From Caldithrix sp. (GTDB taxonomy: Bacteria > Zhuqueibacterota > Zhuqueibacteria > Oceanimicrobiales > Oceanimicrobiaceae): a stretch of DNA of 42,956 nucleotides. A model generated the notes under the pieces. The model saw nothing but the letters and a program-made list of their open reading frames with translations, was not told the origin of the DNA and did no database searches. Every line of letters begins with the position of its first letter. Position 1 is the stretch's first letter. The DNA is taken from assembly GCA_004356825.1 (NCBI GenBank), contig SMXC01000158.1, positions 1 to 42,956 of the forward strand. Reading direction: 5' to 3'. Below are positions 7,895 through 15,490 of the stretch, in pieces. The position numbers were made by a program, and so were the translations under genes.

Positions 7895-9634
7895 TTAGTC
7901 AACCAGAGATATGGTAATCCCCCAATTCATCGGATCGTAAGGTTGGGCTGTATTCCAATCACTAAACGAATGGGAGCCATCTGTTTCATAATAAACGATA
8001 TAATCGCCTTTTTCAAGGAAAATAGTATCGTCAAAAAGTCGATTTTTGCTCCCCCCGCCGGCATGTTCTGTTCGGCGATAAGTCATTTCCCAGACAACCT
8101 GGCGGGTATCGGCATCTTCGATCCAGCCGTAATCGTACATGGTACCTTGGTCCCCTTCGCCGATAGCATAGATTCGAACTTCACTATCTTTTTGAAGCGT
8201 GAACCTTTCCCGTTCCTGTTCATAATCACGAACCCGGACAATTTTTGCCAGGATGTTACTATCTCTCTTTTCATTGTATTCACTGATGTCGCCCGACTCA
8301 AAATCGGCATCTGCTACGGAAAGCGTGATGCCCCAATTTTCCTGATCGTGGGGCGCCGCTGTGTTCCAGTCCCAGTATGAATGCGAGCCATCGGTCACAT
8401 AATAAACGATGTAACTCCCCTTTTTCAGTTTGATATGGTCATCGAACAGCCGGTTTTTGTCACCGCCACCGGCATGTTCGGTATTACGAAAATTCATTTC
8501 CCAGATTTTCTTGTGCGATTTAGCATCAACAATCCAGCCGTAGTCGAACATCTCTCTGCGCTGGCCCTCTCCTATTGCATAAATATGCACTTTCAACGCT
8601 TTCTTGCAGGTAAAACCTTCGCTTTTGAATTCATTGTCCCTGAGGCGATTAATTTTGACAATGACGTTTTTCTCGGAAACCCGTTCGAAATCATAATCTT
8701 TGACATACTTACTATCGGAAGGATTTACCGGTTTAACGGTCAATCCCCAAAATGAAGGATCGTAAGGCGGGGCGTCGTTCCAGCGACCATAGGAATGAGA
8801 ATCATCCGTGACAAAAAAGGCAACATACTGCCCAGGCTGTAAAGTAATTGTCTCATCGACATACCGATTTTTCTTGCTGCCACCGGCAGGTGCAGAATCA
8901 AGATAGTTAAATTTCCAAACTTTTTCGTGTGTTTCGGTGTTCATTATCCAACCATAATCAAAAGTGCCATTTCTTCGGGCTTCCCCCAAAGCGTAGATTT
9001 GAATATCAACCGGTTTATCTACTTGAAAACCTTTCTGCAAATATTCGTCATCCCGCAACCCAATCATTGAAACAAAAGCATTTTCGTTGAATACATTCCG
9101 AAATTCCTCAATTTCGTTTTTTTTACATCGCGTTCCATGCCCTCGAACGACGATTTTGCATTCCTTCCAATCCCGACAATGTTCTTCGTAGTCTTCATAT
9201 TCATCTTCTTCATCTTCGTTAAATATGCCGCGGAACATACGTCCGATGAAATCCCCCAGACCTTCTTTATTTCCGAATCGGCTATGACGAAAGGTTGAGT
9301 AATAGACTTCATAACTACCTTTCGGGAGTGAAACTTGGTCGTCAAATTCAGCAAGCCTACGGCCTCTATTATTGACGTTCGCATCTTCCAATTCCCAAAC
9401 TAGATCCCTGGTTTCAGCATTGAGAATCCATGCCTGACTAAGAATAGCTCCATGTTTTCTCGGCCGGAACCCGACTGCTTCAATTTCAACTTCCTGGTTG
9501 CGATGCAGGCGAAAACCCTCCACCTTGATTTCCTGAGGCAGAATATCCTTGATTTCCGTCAAAATGTTTTGAGCATAACATGGCAGAAAAGTCATTAAGG
9601 TGGCCAGTGCCGGAAAGATAACTATTTGCCGCAT
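7895..9634 (-). CDS. secreted protein made of four tandem ~115-residue beta-rich domains, family not recognised
   Basis: Start chosen at the internal ATG 9634: it has GGAG 7 bases upstream and opens directly on a signal peptide (MRQIVIFPALATLM...CYAQ), giving 579 residues. The frame is open 7 codons further, to 9655. In numbering from 9655, four homologous units span about 41-130, 195-308, 332-447 and 468-584. Units 2-4 share IYAxGE, YGWI, VWxM, HAGG(G/S)xKNR, FDD, KGxYIVYYVTDGSHS and DxxNWGIT. Unit 1 is degenerate and is followed by a very acidic linker with four Asp/Glu runs and a pair of Cys (near 150-180). No membrane anchor, lipobox or sorting tail is seen. Conserved Asp/Trp/Gly pattern suggests a beta-sandwich, possibly binding. 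Function unknown. Confidence 0.85.
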   Translation of the reverse strand: MRQIVIFPALATLMTFLPCYAQNILTEIKDILPQEIKVEGFRLHRNQEVEIEAVGFRPRKHGAILSQAWILNAETRDLVWELEDANVNNRGRRLAEFDDQVSLPKGSYEVYYSTFRHSRFGNKEGLGDFIGRMFRGIFNEDEEDEYEDYEEHCRDWKECKIVVRGHGTRCKKNEIEEFRNVFNENAFVSMIGLRDDEYLQKGFQVDKPVDIQIYALGEARRNGTFDYGWIMNTETHEKVWKFNYLDSAPAGGSKKNRYVDETITLQPGQYVAFFVTDDSHSYGRWNDAPPYDPSFWGLTVKPVNPSDSKYVKDYDFERVSEKNVIVKINRLRDNEFKSEGFTCKKALKVHIYAIGEGQRREMFDYGWIVDAKSHKKIWEMNFRNTEHAGGGDKNRLFDDHIKLKKGSYIVYYVTDGSHSYWDWNTAAPHDQENWGITLSVADADFESGDISEYNEKRDSNILAKIVRVRDYEQERERFTLQKDSEVRIYAIGEGDQGTMYDYGWIEDADTRQVVWEMTYRRTEHAGGGSKNRLFDDTIFLEKGDYIVYYETDGSHSFSDWNTAQPYDPMNWGITISLVD

Positions 9635-9765
9635 AACCCATCTCCAAACAGTCATTTGAATATCGTTAATTGAGAATCACCTAGCACAAGTTCGGTTTAT
9701 TACTTACGCTCAATTAACTAAAAAGTTACTTCTTTTGGCCAACAAAATGACTTTTCTGACAATCT

Positions 9766-10119
9766 CTAGCCCTTATCAGACGAGTTGAAAAGTTTACTCG
9801 CGATGAAATAATAAGCAATGAGCGCCAGACCGCCCATGATGAGCATGCCGCTGACAATAGCCTCTTCTTGAAATGAACGGGGAACAAGCTGCGCAACCCA
9901 GATGGCAGCGCCAACCGCAATCAAAACCATGCCCCACTTTAAGGAAGAAGGCACATTATATGACAGCTTTGAGCTGTAGAGGTATTTGACATTGTCATCT
10001 ACCATGCCTTTGTCAATCAATTTGTGGCGAATCCGGTTCTCTGCAATCGTTCTAACTATATAAGCAAGCGCGATGAAAGCTGTTCCAACAATTATGATGG
10101 CTGTAAGTTCTCCTGACAT
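9766..10119 (-). CDS. small membrane protein, DUF6249-like
   Basis: 117 residues with three predicted membrane segments (about 5-25, 60-80 and 88-108). A charged stretch lies between the first two (RTIAENRIRHKLIDKG), which resembles DUF6249 proteins. AAGGAG sits 7 bases before the ATG. It is divergent from the ECF sigma factor gene at 10279, so the two may share a control region. Function unknown; the family call is by resemblance only. Confidence 0.75.
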   Translation of the reverse strand: MSGELTAIIIVGTAFIALAYIVRTIAENRIRHKLIDKGMVDDNVKYLYSSKLSYNVPSSLKWGMVLIAVGAAIWVAQLVPRSFQEEAIVSGMLIMGGLALIAYYFIASKLFNSSDKG

Positions 10120-10202
10120 TGTTTTCTCCTTTTTGTTTGTTTTTTACAATTTTATTATTCATTATTTTAAAACTGATCCATCTGACAGTTCAGCAAAATA
10201 AA

Positions 10203-10236
10203 TGTTGCACGAATTTTTAAAAAATAGTATGCAACA
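10203..10236. promoter_or_regulatory. inverted repeat in the divergent promoter region of the sigma factor gene
   Basis: TGTTGCA (10203-10209) and TGCAACA (10230-10236) form a perfect 7-base inverted repeat about 43 bases before the sigma factor ATG. It lies in the 159-base AT-rich space shared with the divergent membrane protein gene. It could be an operator or a sigma-specific promoter element; there is no direct evidence. Confidence 0.35.
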
Positions 10237-10278
10237 AATTTTAAGTAAGTTTGTCTTATTCCTATTAAGGAACAAAAG

Positions 10279-10851
10279 ATGACAAACAGCAGAGAATTAA
10301 TTAAAAAAATTATTTCGGGTGATACTCATGCCTTTAAATCTTTAATCCAGGATTACCAGCGGCTGGTTTGTCATGTTATTTTTAAAATGGTTACCAATGA
10401 ACAGGACCGCGAAGATGTTTGTCAGGATGTTTTCATCAAGGTTTATCAAAACCTGTCAAAGTTTCAATTCGACTCGAAGTTATCCACCTGGATTGCAAAA
10501 ATCGCATTCAACACCGGCATTAACTACTTAAAGAAACAGAAAGTCCCGCTTTTTGATGATGTTTCCGGGGAAAACGGTGCCCTGGAAAAATATTGGAGCG
10601 AAGAAACTTCACCGGATGGATTTACCCAGGAGAGGGATTTAACCTGCCGTCTTCAACATGAAATCACAAAGCTGCCGGTGCAGTTTAAAACTATTCTCAC
10701 TTTGTACCATCTCGAAGAAATGAGCTACACGGAAATTGCTGAAATCACAGGATTGCCGGACGGTACGGTGAAAAGCTACCTCTTTCGCGCACGAAAACTT
10801 TTAAAAGAAAAACTGATTGCCAAATACCAGCAGGAGGAATTATGGCACTGA
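10279..10851 (+). CDS. ECF-type RNA polymerase sigma factor
   Basis: 190 residues with region 2 (about 20-90, including DREDVCQDVFIKVY and FDSKLSTWIAKIAFN) and region 4 (about 130-180, with LPVQFKTILTLYHLEEMSY and the helix-turn-helix TEIAEITGLPDGTVKSYLFRAR). No region 1 or 3 is present, as is normal for ECF factors. The 3' end overlaps the next gene by 10 bases, which codes its likely zinc anti-sigma factor. The signal it responds to is not visible. Confidence 0.95.
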   Translation: MTNSRELIKKIISGDTHAFKSLIQDYQRLVCHVIFKMVTNEQDREDVCQDVFIKVYQNLSKFQFDSKLSTWIAKIAFNTGINYLKKQKVPLFDDVSGENGALEKYWSEETSPDGFTQERDLTCRLQHEITKLPVQFKTILTLYHLEEMSYTEIAEITGLPDGTVKSYLFRARKLLKEKLIAKYQQEELWH

Positions 10852-11357
10852 AGCATTTAACCGACGAGCAGATTCAGGAATATTTGGATGGAAACGTTTC
10901 CGGGAAATCCTGGTTTGCAGGTCACCTCAAAAGCTGCGGCGATTGCAAGGAAAAAATAGACGAATATAGTTCATTGTATTCTGCTCTTGAAGTAGAGGAA
11001 AAAATCGGCTTGTCCGCACGTTTTGCTGATGTGGTCATCTCAAAAATTACGGCCCAAGCTTCAGTAACGCCTGGTTTCCAAATTTGGCAGATTTTTTTAG
11101 CAGTACTCGGGTTGGGCGTCGGACTCGCAACGGTGGTTTACCTGATTGGCATAAAGTCGATGGGAAAGCTATTTACCGGTCTCGGTGAGTTTGGAAAAAT
11201 CTCTTCCAGCGTGCTTGCAATTATCGGTAACTACTTTGCGGGCATCAATCTGAACTTTGGTTTACTTGGCCTGGCTGCATTCGCTTTGGTTTTTATGGTT
11301 TTTCTGGACCATTTTATTCTTCAGCCAAAACAAAGAGCTCTGTCTTTTTTCAGGTAG
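10842..11357 (+). CDS. zinc-binding membrane anti-sigma factor
   Basis: 171 residues. The N-terminal anti-sigma motif H-x3-C-x2-C is complete (His28, Cys32, Cys35, in GHLKSCGDC). Two hydrophobic segments follow (about 84-105 and 130-160), so the N-terminal domain would sit in the cytoplasm and bind the sigma factor. SD AGGAGG lies before the ATG, inside the sigma gene. The stop codon is inside the long inverted repeat at 11344-11420, so the last residues (around LSFFR) may come from that element. Confidence 0.88.
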   Translation: MALKHLTDEQIQEYLDGNVSGKSWFAGHLKSCGDCKEKIDEYSSLYSALEVEEKIGLSARFADVVISKITAQASVTPGFQIWQIFLAVLGLGVGLATVVYLIGIKSMGKLFTGLGEFGKISSSVLAIIGNYFAGINLNFGLLGLAAFALVFMVFLDHFILQPKQRALSFFR

Positions 11358-11420
11358 GGACCGGCACTATCATGCTATCTTTGCCGGGAACGGTCGCGAC
11401 CGTTCCCTACCTGAAAAAAG
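11344..11420. repeat. 77-bp nested palindromic element between convergent genes
   Basis: Perfect 17-base inverted repeats (11344-11360 and 11404-11420, CTTTTTTCAGGTAGGGA and its complement) enclose a second, 22-base perfect palindrome with core GGTCGCGACC (11386-11407). The left arm covers the stop of the anti-sigma gene. The T run comes before the stem and the A run after it, the reverse of a normal terminator on this strand. It is more likely a dispersed REP/MITE-like element, though a bidirectional terminator role between the converging genes cannot be excluded. Confidence 0.7.
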
Positions 11421-11450
11421 AAACGCAAAAACGCAAACCAGTCGCCCACG

Positions 11451-13190
11451 TCACGAAATTGCCTGTTCGATCTGCTTGATTCCTTCAGCAATCTCTTTCC
11501 GAAAATGAAATCGAATGATTTTCCTGCCGGCATCCAAAAGCGCTTGCCGGTCACCCAATGCTTGCGCCATTTTCAGAATTCCAAAGGTCATGCTTGAATT
11601 TGTCTCGCCGGGATTGTCAGGAATATTTGCGTCCTTTGCGGAGTCAGCAGTCAGTTGAATGAAAAGCCCGTTACCTCCATCCCCTTTGTGAAGTTGGCCG
11701 GTTGAGTGTAAAAAACGCGGACCAAAGCCAACGGTAGTCGCAAGCTTGAAAACATCCCGGATTTTAGACTGCAAAGATTTCACAGCTTGCCCGGTTTCAA
11801 CAGTGGGTTGAACATACGCCTGAATGGCGACATAACTGCGCGGTGTATTTTCTCCGCTGCCGGTATTTGCAAAGGCAAAAAAGATGCTGAGCGCTTCTTC
11901 TAAGTCCGAAACATGAATATCGGTGTAAATATCAATGCTGTCGGTTGTGAGAATCGGCTTTAACTCTGGCAGCTCCCCCTTTTCGTGGTACTCGCTTACC
12001 ATCCGGTTGGTCAAAATTTTGGCAGATTCCACATTTGGCTGATCAAATGGATTAATTTTTAAAAAATAACTCGCAACCACTGTGGCAAATTCCCAGCGGA
12101 AGAACTCTCCTCCAAGATCATAAATATCTTTCAAGTTAAGTTGAACGACCGGATGTCCGGCATCCTTTAAATCTCGTACTCTTAAATCATGAGTCGAATC
12201 TCCGGCGAGTTTCAGGTAAATAAAAAGCCGGTCATGCGCATAAACCTCAGGTAAACCAACCTCTTCTCCATCCACCGGTACAATTCCTTTTCCTTCTTTG
12301 CCAGTACTTTCGGCGACAAGCTGTTCCGCCCAAAGCCCAAAATGTGCAATTTGCGGCGAAGCGATCAAAGTAAGTTTATCGCGTCCGGTTCGGGCTAACT
12401 GGCCCATAATTGCGCCGAACCAGGCGCTGGAATTATTTTCAGAATCCCTGCAGTTGCCGGTCATTTTCAAAGCTCGTTCGAGCAGCAGCTTCAAATCCAT
12501 ACCAATGAGAGCCGCTGGCACAAGCCCAAAATAAGAAAGCACAGAAAAACGGCCGCCGATATTCGGATCGTTGAGAAAAGTCTTGCGAAAGTTTAATTCT
12601 TTAGCGGTTTGCTCGAGGAAACTGCCCGGATCAGTGATTGCGATAAAATGTTCGCCGGCGTGATCTGCGCCCAGAGAATCCGAAACCCGGTTATAAAAAT
12701 ATTTAAAAAAAGATAAGGTTTCAACTGTGCCGCCGGATTTTGTGGAAACGATAAACAGTGTTTTTACAGGGTCGAGTTTTTCGGCAAATGATAAGACTGT
12801 TCCTGGAACCGTACTGTCTAAAACTTCTAAATCCAAATAGCCATCTTTTACACCAAAAGTAAAACGAAATACCTCGGGAGCTAAACTTGAACCCCCCATT
12901 CCCAAAAGCAAGGCGTGGGTGTAGCCGATTTGCCGGATTTCTTCCACAAAAGCCTCTATTTCAGCGATATTATCCAGCATCGATTCTGGACTATCAAGCC
13001 AGCCCAATCGGTTGCTAATCTCCGTAGGCTCCGCTTTCCAGACGGTGTGATCGAGATTCCATATTCTTGCAATGATTTGATTTTCTTTAAGGTCTTTAAA
13101 AGCGGTTTCGACTCGCTCCTCAAATGTTCCAAGAGCTGCCTCAAAACCAGCTTGTTTAGAAAAAAAATGTTGTTCCAAGTTGTCGCTCAT
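11451..13190 (-). CDS. glucose-6-phosphate isomerase of the transaldolase/PGI-fusion type, standing alone
   Basis: 579 residues. Motifs match the isomerase half of the bifunctional transaldolase/phosphoglucose isomerase family rather than classical Pgi. Sugar-phosphate site motifs are LLLGMGGSSLAPEVF (about 95-109) and IVSTKSGGTVET. The C-terminal phrase GFGPRFLHSTGQLHKGD carries the catalytic His region. No transaldolase domain precedes it; instead, transketolase lies 2 bases upstream in the same operon. It interconverts glucose-6-phosphate and fructose-6-phosphate, joining glycolysis to the pentose phosphate pathway. Confidence 0.9.
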   Translation of the reverse strand: MSDNLEQHFFSKQAGFEAALGTFEERVETAFKDLKENQIIARIWNLDHTVWKAEPTEISNRLGWLDSPESMLDNIAEIEAFVEEIRQIGYTHALLLGMGGSSLAPEVFRFTFGVKDGYLDLEVLDSTVPGTVLSFAEKLDPVKTLFIVSTKSGGTVETLSFFKYFYNRVSDSLGADHAGEHFIAITDPGSFLEQTAKELNFRKTFLNDPNIGGRFSVLSYFGLVPAALIGMDLKLLLERALKMTGNCRDSENNSSAWFGAIMGQLARTGRDKLTLIASPQIAHFGLWAEQLVAESTGKEGKGIVPVDGEEVGLPEVYAHDRLFIYLKLAGDSTHDLRVRDLKDAGHPVVQLNLKDIYDLGGEFFRWEFATVVASYFLKINPFDQPNVESAKILTNRMVSEYHEKGELPELKPILTTDSIDIYTDIHVSDLEEALSIFFAFANTGSGENTPRSYVAIQAYVQPTVETGQAVKSLQSKIRDVFKLATTVGFGPRFLHSTGQLHKGDGGNGLFIQLTADSAKDANIPDNPGETNSSMTFGILKMAQALGDRQALLDAGRKIIRFHFRKEIAEGIKQIEQAIS

Positions 13191-13192
13191 AC

Positions 13193-15208
13193 TTACTTTC
13201 TGACAATTTTCTTTGCTCTTGCCACCACATTTTCGACAGTAAACCCATATTGCTTGAACAAATCTTGATGGGGTGCACTGGCGCCGAATTTTGTAATCCC
13301 AATGACTTCTCCCTCATCTCCGACCCAATCCCGCCAGCCAAAAGGAACCCCTGCTTCGACCGCAAGACGTGCTTTGACATTTGGCGGCAGCACTTCATTT
13401 CGATAGTCCTCCGACTGTTCTTGAAACAGCTCCCAGCTTGGCATGCTTACCACCCTGGCGTCGATTTCTTCCTGAGAGAGTTTTCCCTGCGCTTCCAAAA
13501 TAAGCTGAACTTCCGAGCCGGATGCAATTAGCAGAAGGTCGGGAGAACTTCCTTTTTCTTTGGATAAGATGTAAGCGCCTTTCAGAACGCCATCAGCACC
13601 TGCTACCTTACTTCGATCAAATGTCGGGAGTTTCTGTCGCGTCAATACCAGAATCGTCGGCCCATCTTTTTTTGCGAGAGCAGCTCGCCAGCCAAAAGCG
13701 ACTTCATTAGCATCTGCCGGACGAATTAAGCAGAGATTTGGCATGGCCCGCAGGGCGGCCAGATGCTCGATGGGCTGGTGGGTCGGGCCGTCCTCGCCGA
13801 GACCGATGGAGTCATGAGTCATAACATAAATGACCGGCAGTCCCATCAAAGCCGCAAGCCGAATCGAGGGTCTGGCATAGTCGGTAAAAATAAAGAACGT
13901 CCCCACAAAAGCGCGAACGCCACCGTGCAGCACCATTCCTGAGGAGCAGCCGCACATGGCATGCTCACGTACCCCCCAGGCGATGTTGCGATTTTCGTAT
14001 TGCCCCTTGGCAAAATATCCGGAGTTTTTCATCAAAGTATTATTTGAGGGCGCAAGGTCGGCACTGCCACCCAACATCCAGGGGACTTTCTCGGCAAAAG
14101 CGTTGATGACTTTGCCGGACGCTGACCGCGTGGCTATTGCACCGTCGGATGGCTGAAATTGCGGAATGTCTTTGTCCCAGCCGGGTTTCAACTCTCCGCG
14201 CAAAGCCGATTCGAATTCTGTGGCCAATGCCGGAAATGCACTTTTATAAGCATTGAATCGCTCATTCCAATCCTTTTCTGATTCATATCCTTTTTTCGAT
14301 TGGTTCATTTGATTTGAAACTTCATCCGGCACCAAAAAACTTTCATTTTCCGGCCAGGCGTAGATCTTTTTTGTGAGCTTGATTTCGTCCTCCCCTAAAG
14401 GCGAGCCATGAACGCCGGGCGTGTCCTGTTTGTTGGGAGAACCAAACCCGATATGCGACCGTAAAATTATCAGCGACGGTTTATCATGGATCTGTTTCGC
14501 TTGCGAGAAAGCCTTCTCAAGGGCTTCAAGATCGTTGGCTTTTTCTCCTAAATCCTGCACGTGCCAGTGATAACTTTCGAAGCGAAGTTTGGCATCATCG
14601 GAATAGGAAATCCCGGTCTCGCCTTCGATACTGATGTGGTTGTCGTCGTAGAGACAAATGAGTTTTCCGAGTCCCAGATGGCCGGCAAGGGAAGCTGCTT
14701 CATGTGAGGCGCCCTCCATGAGATCGCCGTCGCTGCAAAAGACGTAAGTGTAGTGGTTGATCAGGTCATGCCCGGGACGATTAAAGACGGCGGCCAGATG
14801 GGCTTCTGCCATCGACATGCCCACTGCATTCATAATGCCCTGTCCAAGCGGACCGGTGGTCGTCTCCACACCAGGTGTTAAATGGACTTCCGGGTGCCCC
14901 GGCGTGAGACTTCCCCATTGGCGAAAATTTTTAATTTCGGTCAGTGAGAGATCATAGCCGGTCAAATGCAATATCGAGTAAATGAGCATCGAGGCATGAC
15001 CGCAGGATAGCACAAAACGGTCGCGGTCAAACCATTTCGGATTCTGCGGATTGTGTTTCATCGCCCGTGTCCACAAAACGTAGGCGGCCGGCGCCAAAGC
15101 CATGGGCGCACCCGGATGCCCTGAGTTGGCTTTTTGCACAGCGTCGATGCTTAGCGTGCGGATTGTGTTGATACAAAGTTGGTCGAGTTCAGTCTGTTGC
15201 CGGTTCAT
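13193..15208 (-). CDS. tkt: transketolase
   Basis: A thiamine diphosphate enzyme of the non-oxidative pentose phosphate pathway, 671 residues from the chosen ATG (start of [13 protein letters not shown]). The frame is open 15 codons further to a TTG, but those residues come from the repeat-rich upstream DNA and are unlike the family. Visible motifs are [12 protein letters not shown], the ThDP-binding GDGDLMEG-like [39 protein letters not shown] and, near the end, [16 protein letters not shown]. It shares an operon with the isomerase at 11451. Confidence 0.96.
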   Translation of the reverse strand: MNRQQTELDQLCINTIRTLSIDAVQKANSGHPGAPMALAPAAYVLWTRAMKHNPQNPKWFDRDRFVLSCGHASMLIYSILHLTGYDLSLTEIKNFRQWGSLTPGHPEVHLTPGVETTTGPLGQGIMNAVGMSMAEAHLAAVFNRPGHDLINHYTYVFCSDGDLMEGASHEAASLAGHLGLGKLICLYDDNHISIEGETGISYSDDAKLRFESYHWHVQDLGEKANDLEALEKAFSQAKQIHDKPSLIILRSHIGFGSPNKQDTPGVHGSPLGEDEIKLTKKIYAWPENESFLVPDEVSNQMNQSKKGYESEKDWNERFNAYKSAFPALATEFESALRGELKPGWDKDIPQFQPSDGAIATRSASGKVINAFAEKVPWMLGGSADLAPSNNTLMKNSGYFAKGQYENRNIAWGVREHAMCGCSSGMVLHGGVRAFVGTFFIFTDYARPSIRLAALMGLPVIYVMTHDSIGLGEDGPTHQPIEHLAALRAMPNLCLIRPADANEVAFGWRAALAKKDGPTILVLTRQKLPTFDRSKVAGADGVLKGAYILSKEKGSSPDLLLIASGSEVQLILEAQGKLSQEEIDARVVSMPSWELFQEQSEDYRNEVLPPNVKARLAVEAGVPFGWRDWVGDEGEVIGITKFGASAPHQDLFKQYGFTVENVVARAKKIVRK

Positions 15209-15249
15209 TTCCTTTCTTTTACCTTCCTGAAAAAAGAGTAGTGTGTTTT

Positions 15250-15335
15250 CCAACTTTTATTTTGATGTCATTCTTAGGTGCTGCTCTCAGATTCCTCACT
15301 TCGTTCGGAATGACATTTTGAGGAACAAAAGTTGG
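15250..15335. repeat. nested inverted repeat upstream of tkt
   Basis: CCAACTTTT (15250-15258) pairs with AAAAGTTGG (15327-15335). Inside it, TGTCATTC (15267-15274 region) pairs with GAATGACA (15308-15315) around CAGATTCCTCACTTCG. The same TGTCATT...CAGATTCCTCA...AATGACA design occurs at 30853-30981. Another dispersed-looking phrase (GAACCGTTCGACAAGTTCAGG, 15360-15380) follows. The stretch 15209-15490 has no credible gene. Confidence 0.55.
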
Positions 15336-15490
15336 GAAAAAGGTTACACGTCTCATCTCGAACCGTTCGACAAGTTCAGGGTAAACTCCATGAGAGATCT
15401 GTTGCTACACATAACCGTATAAAAAGCACTAACTCTCCAACCACTCCAACAATTCTTTTCTATACTTCATCAAACCCTCCCGCGAATTTA

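Noticed and set aside
10120-10278. Riboswitch in the space before the sigma factor
   Set aside because: Only a 7-base inverted repeat and AT-rich DNA are present; no conserved aptamer pattern is seen.
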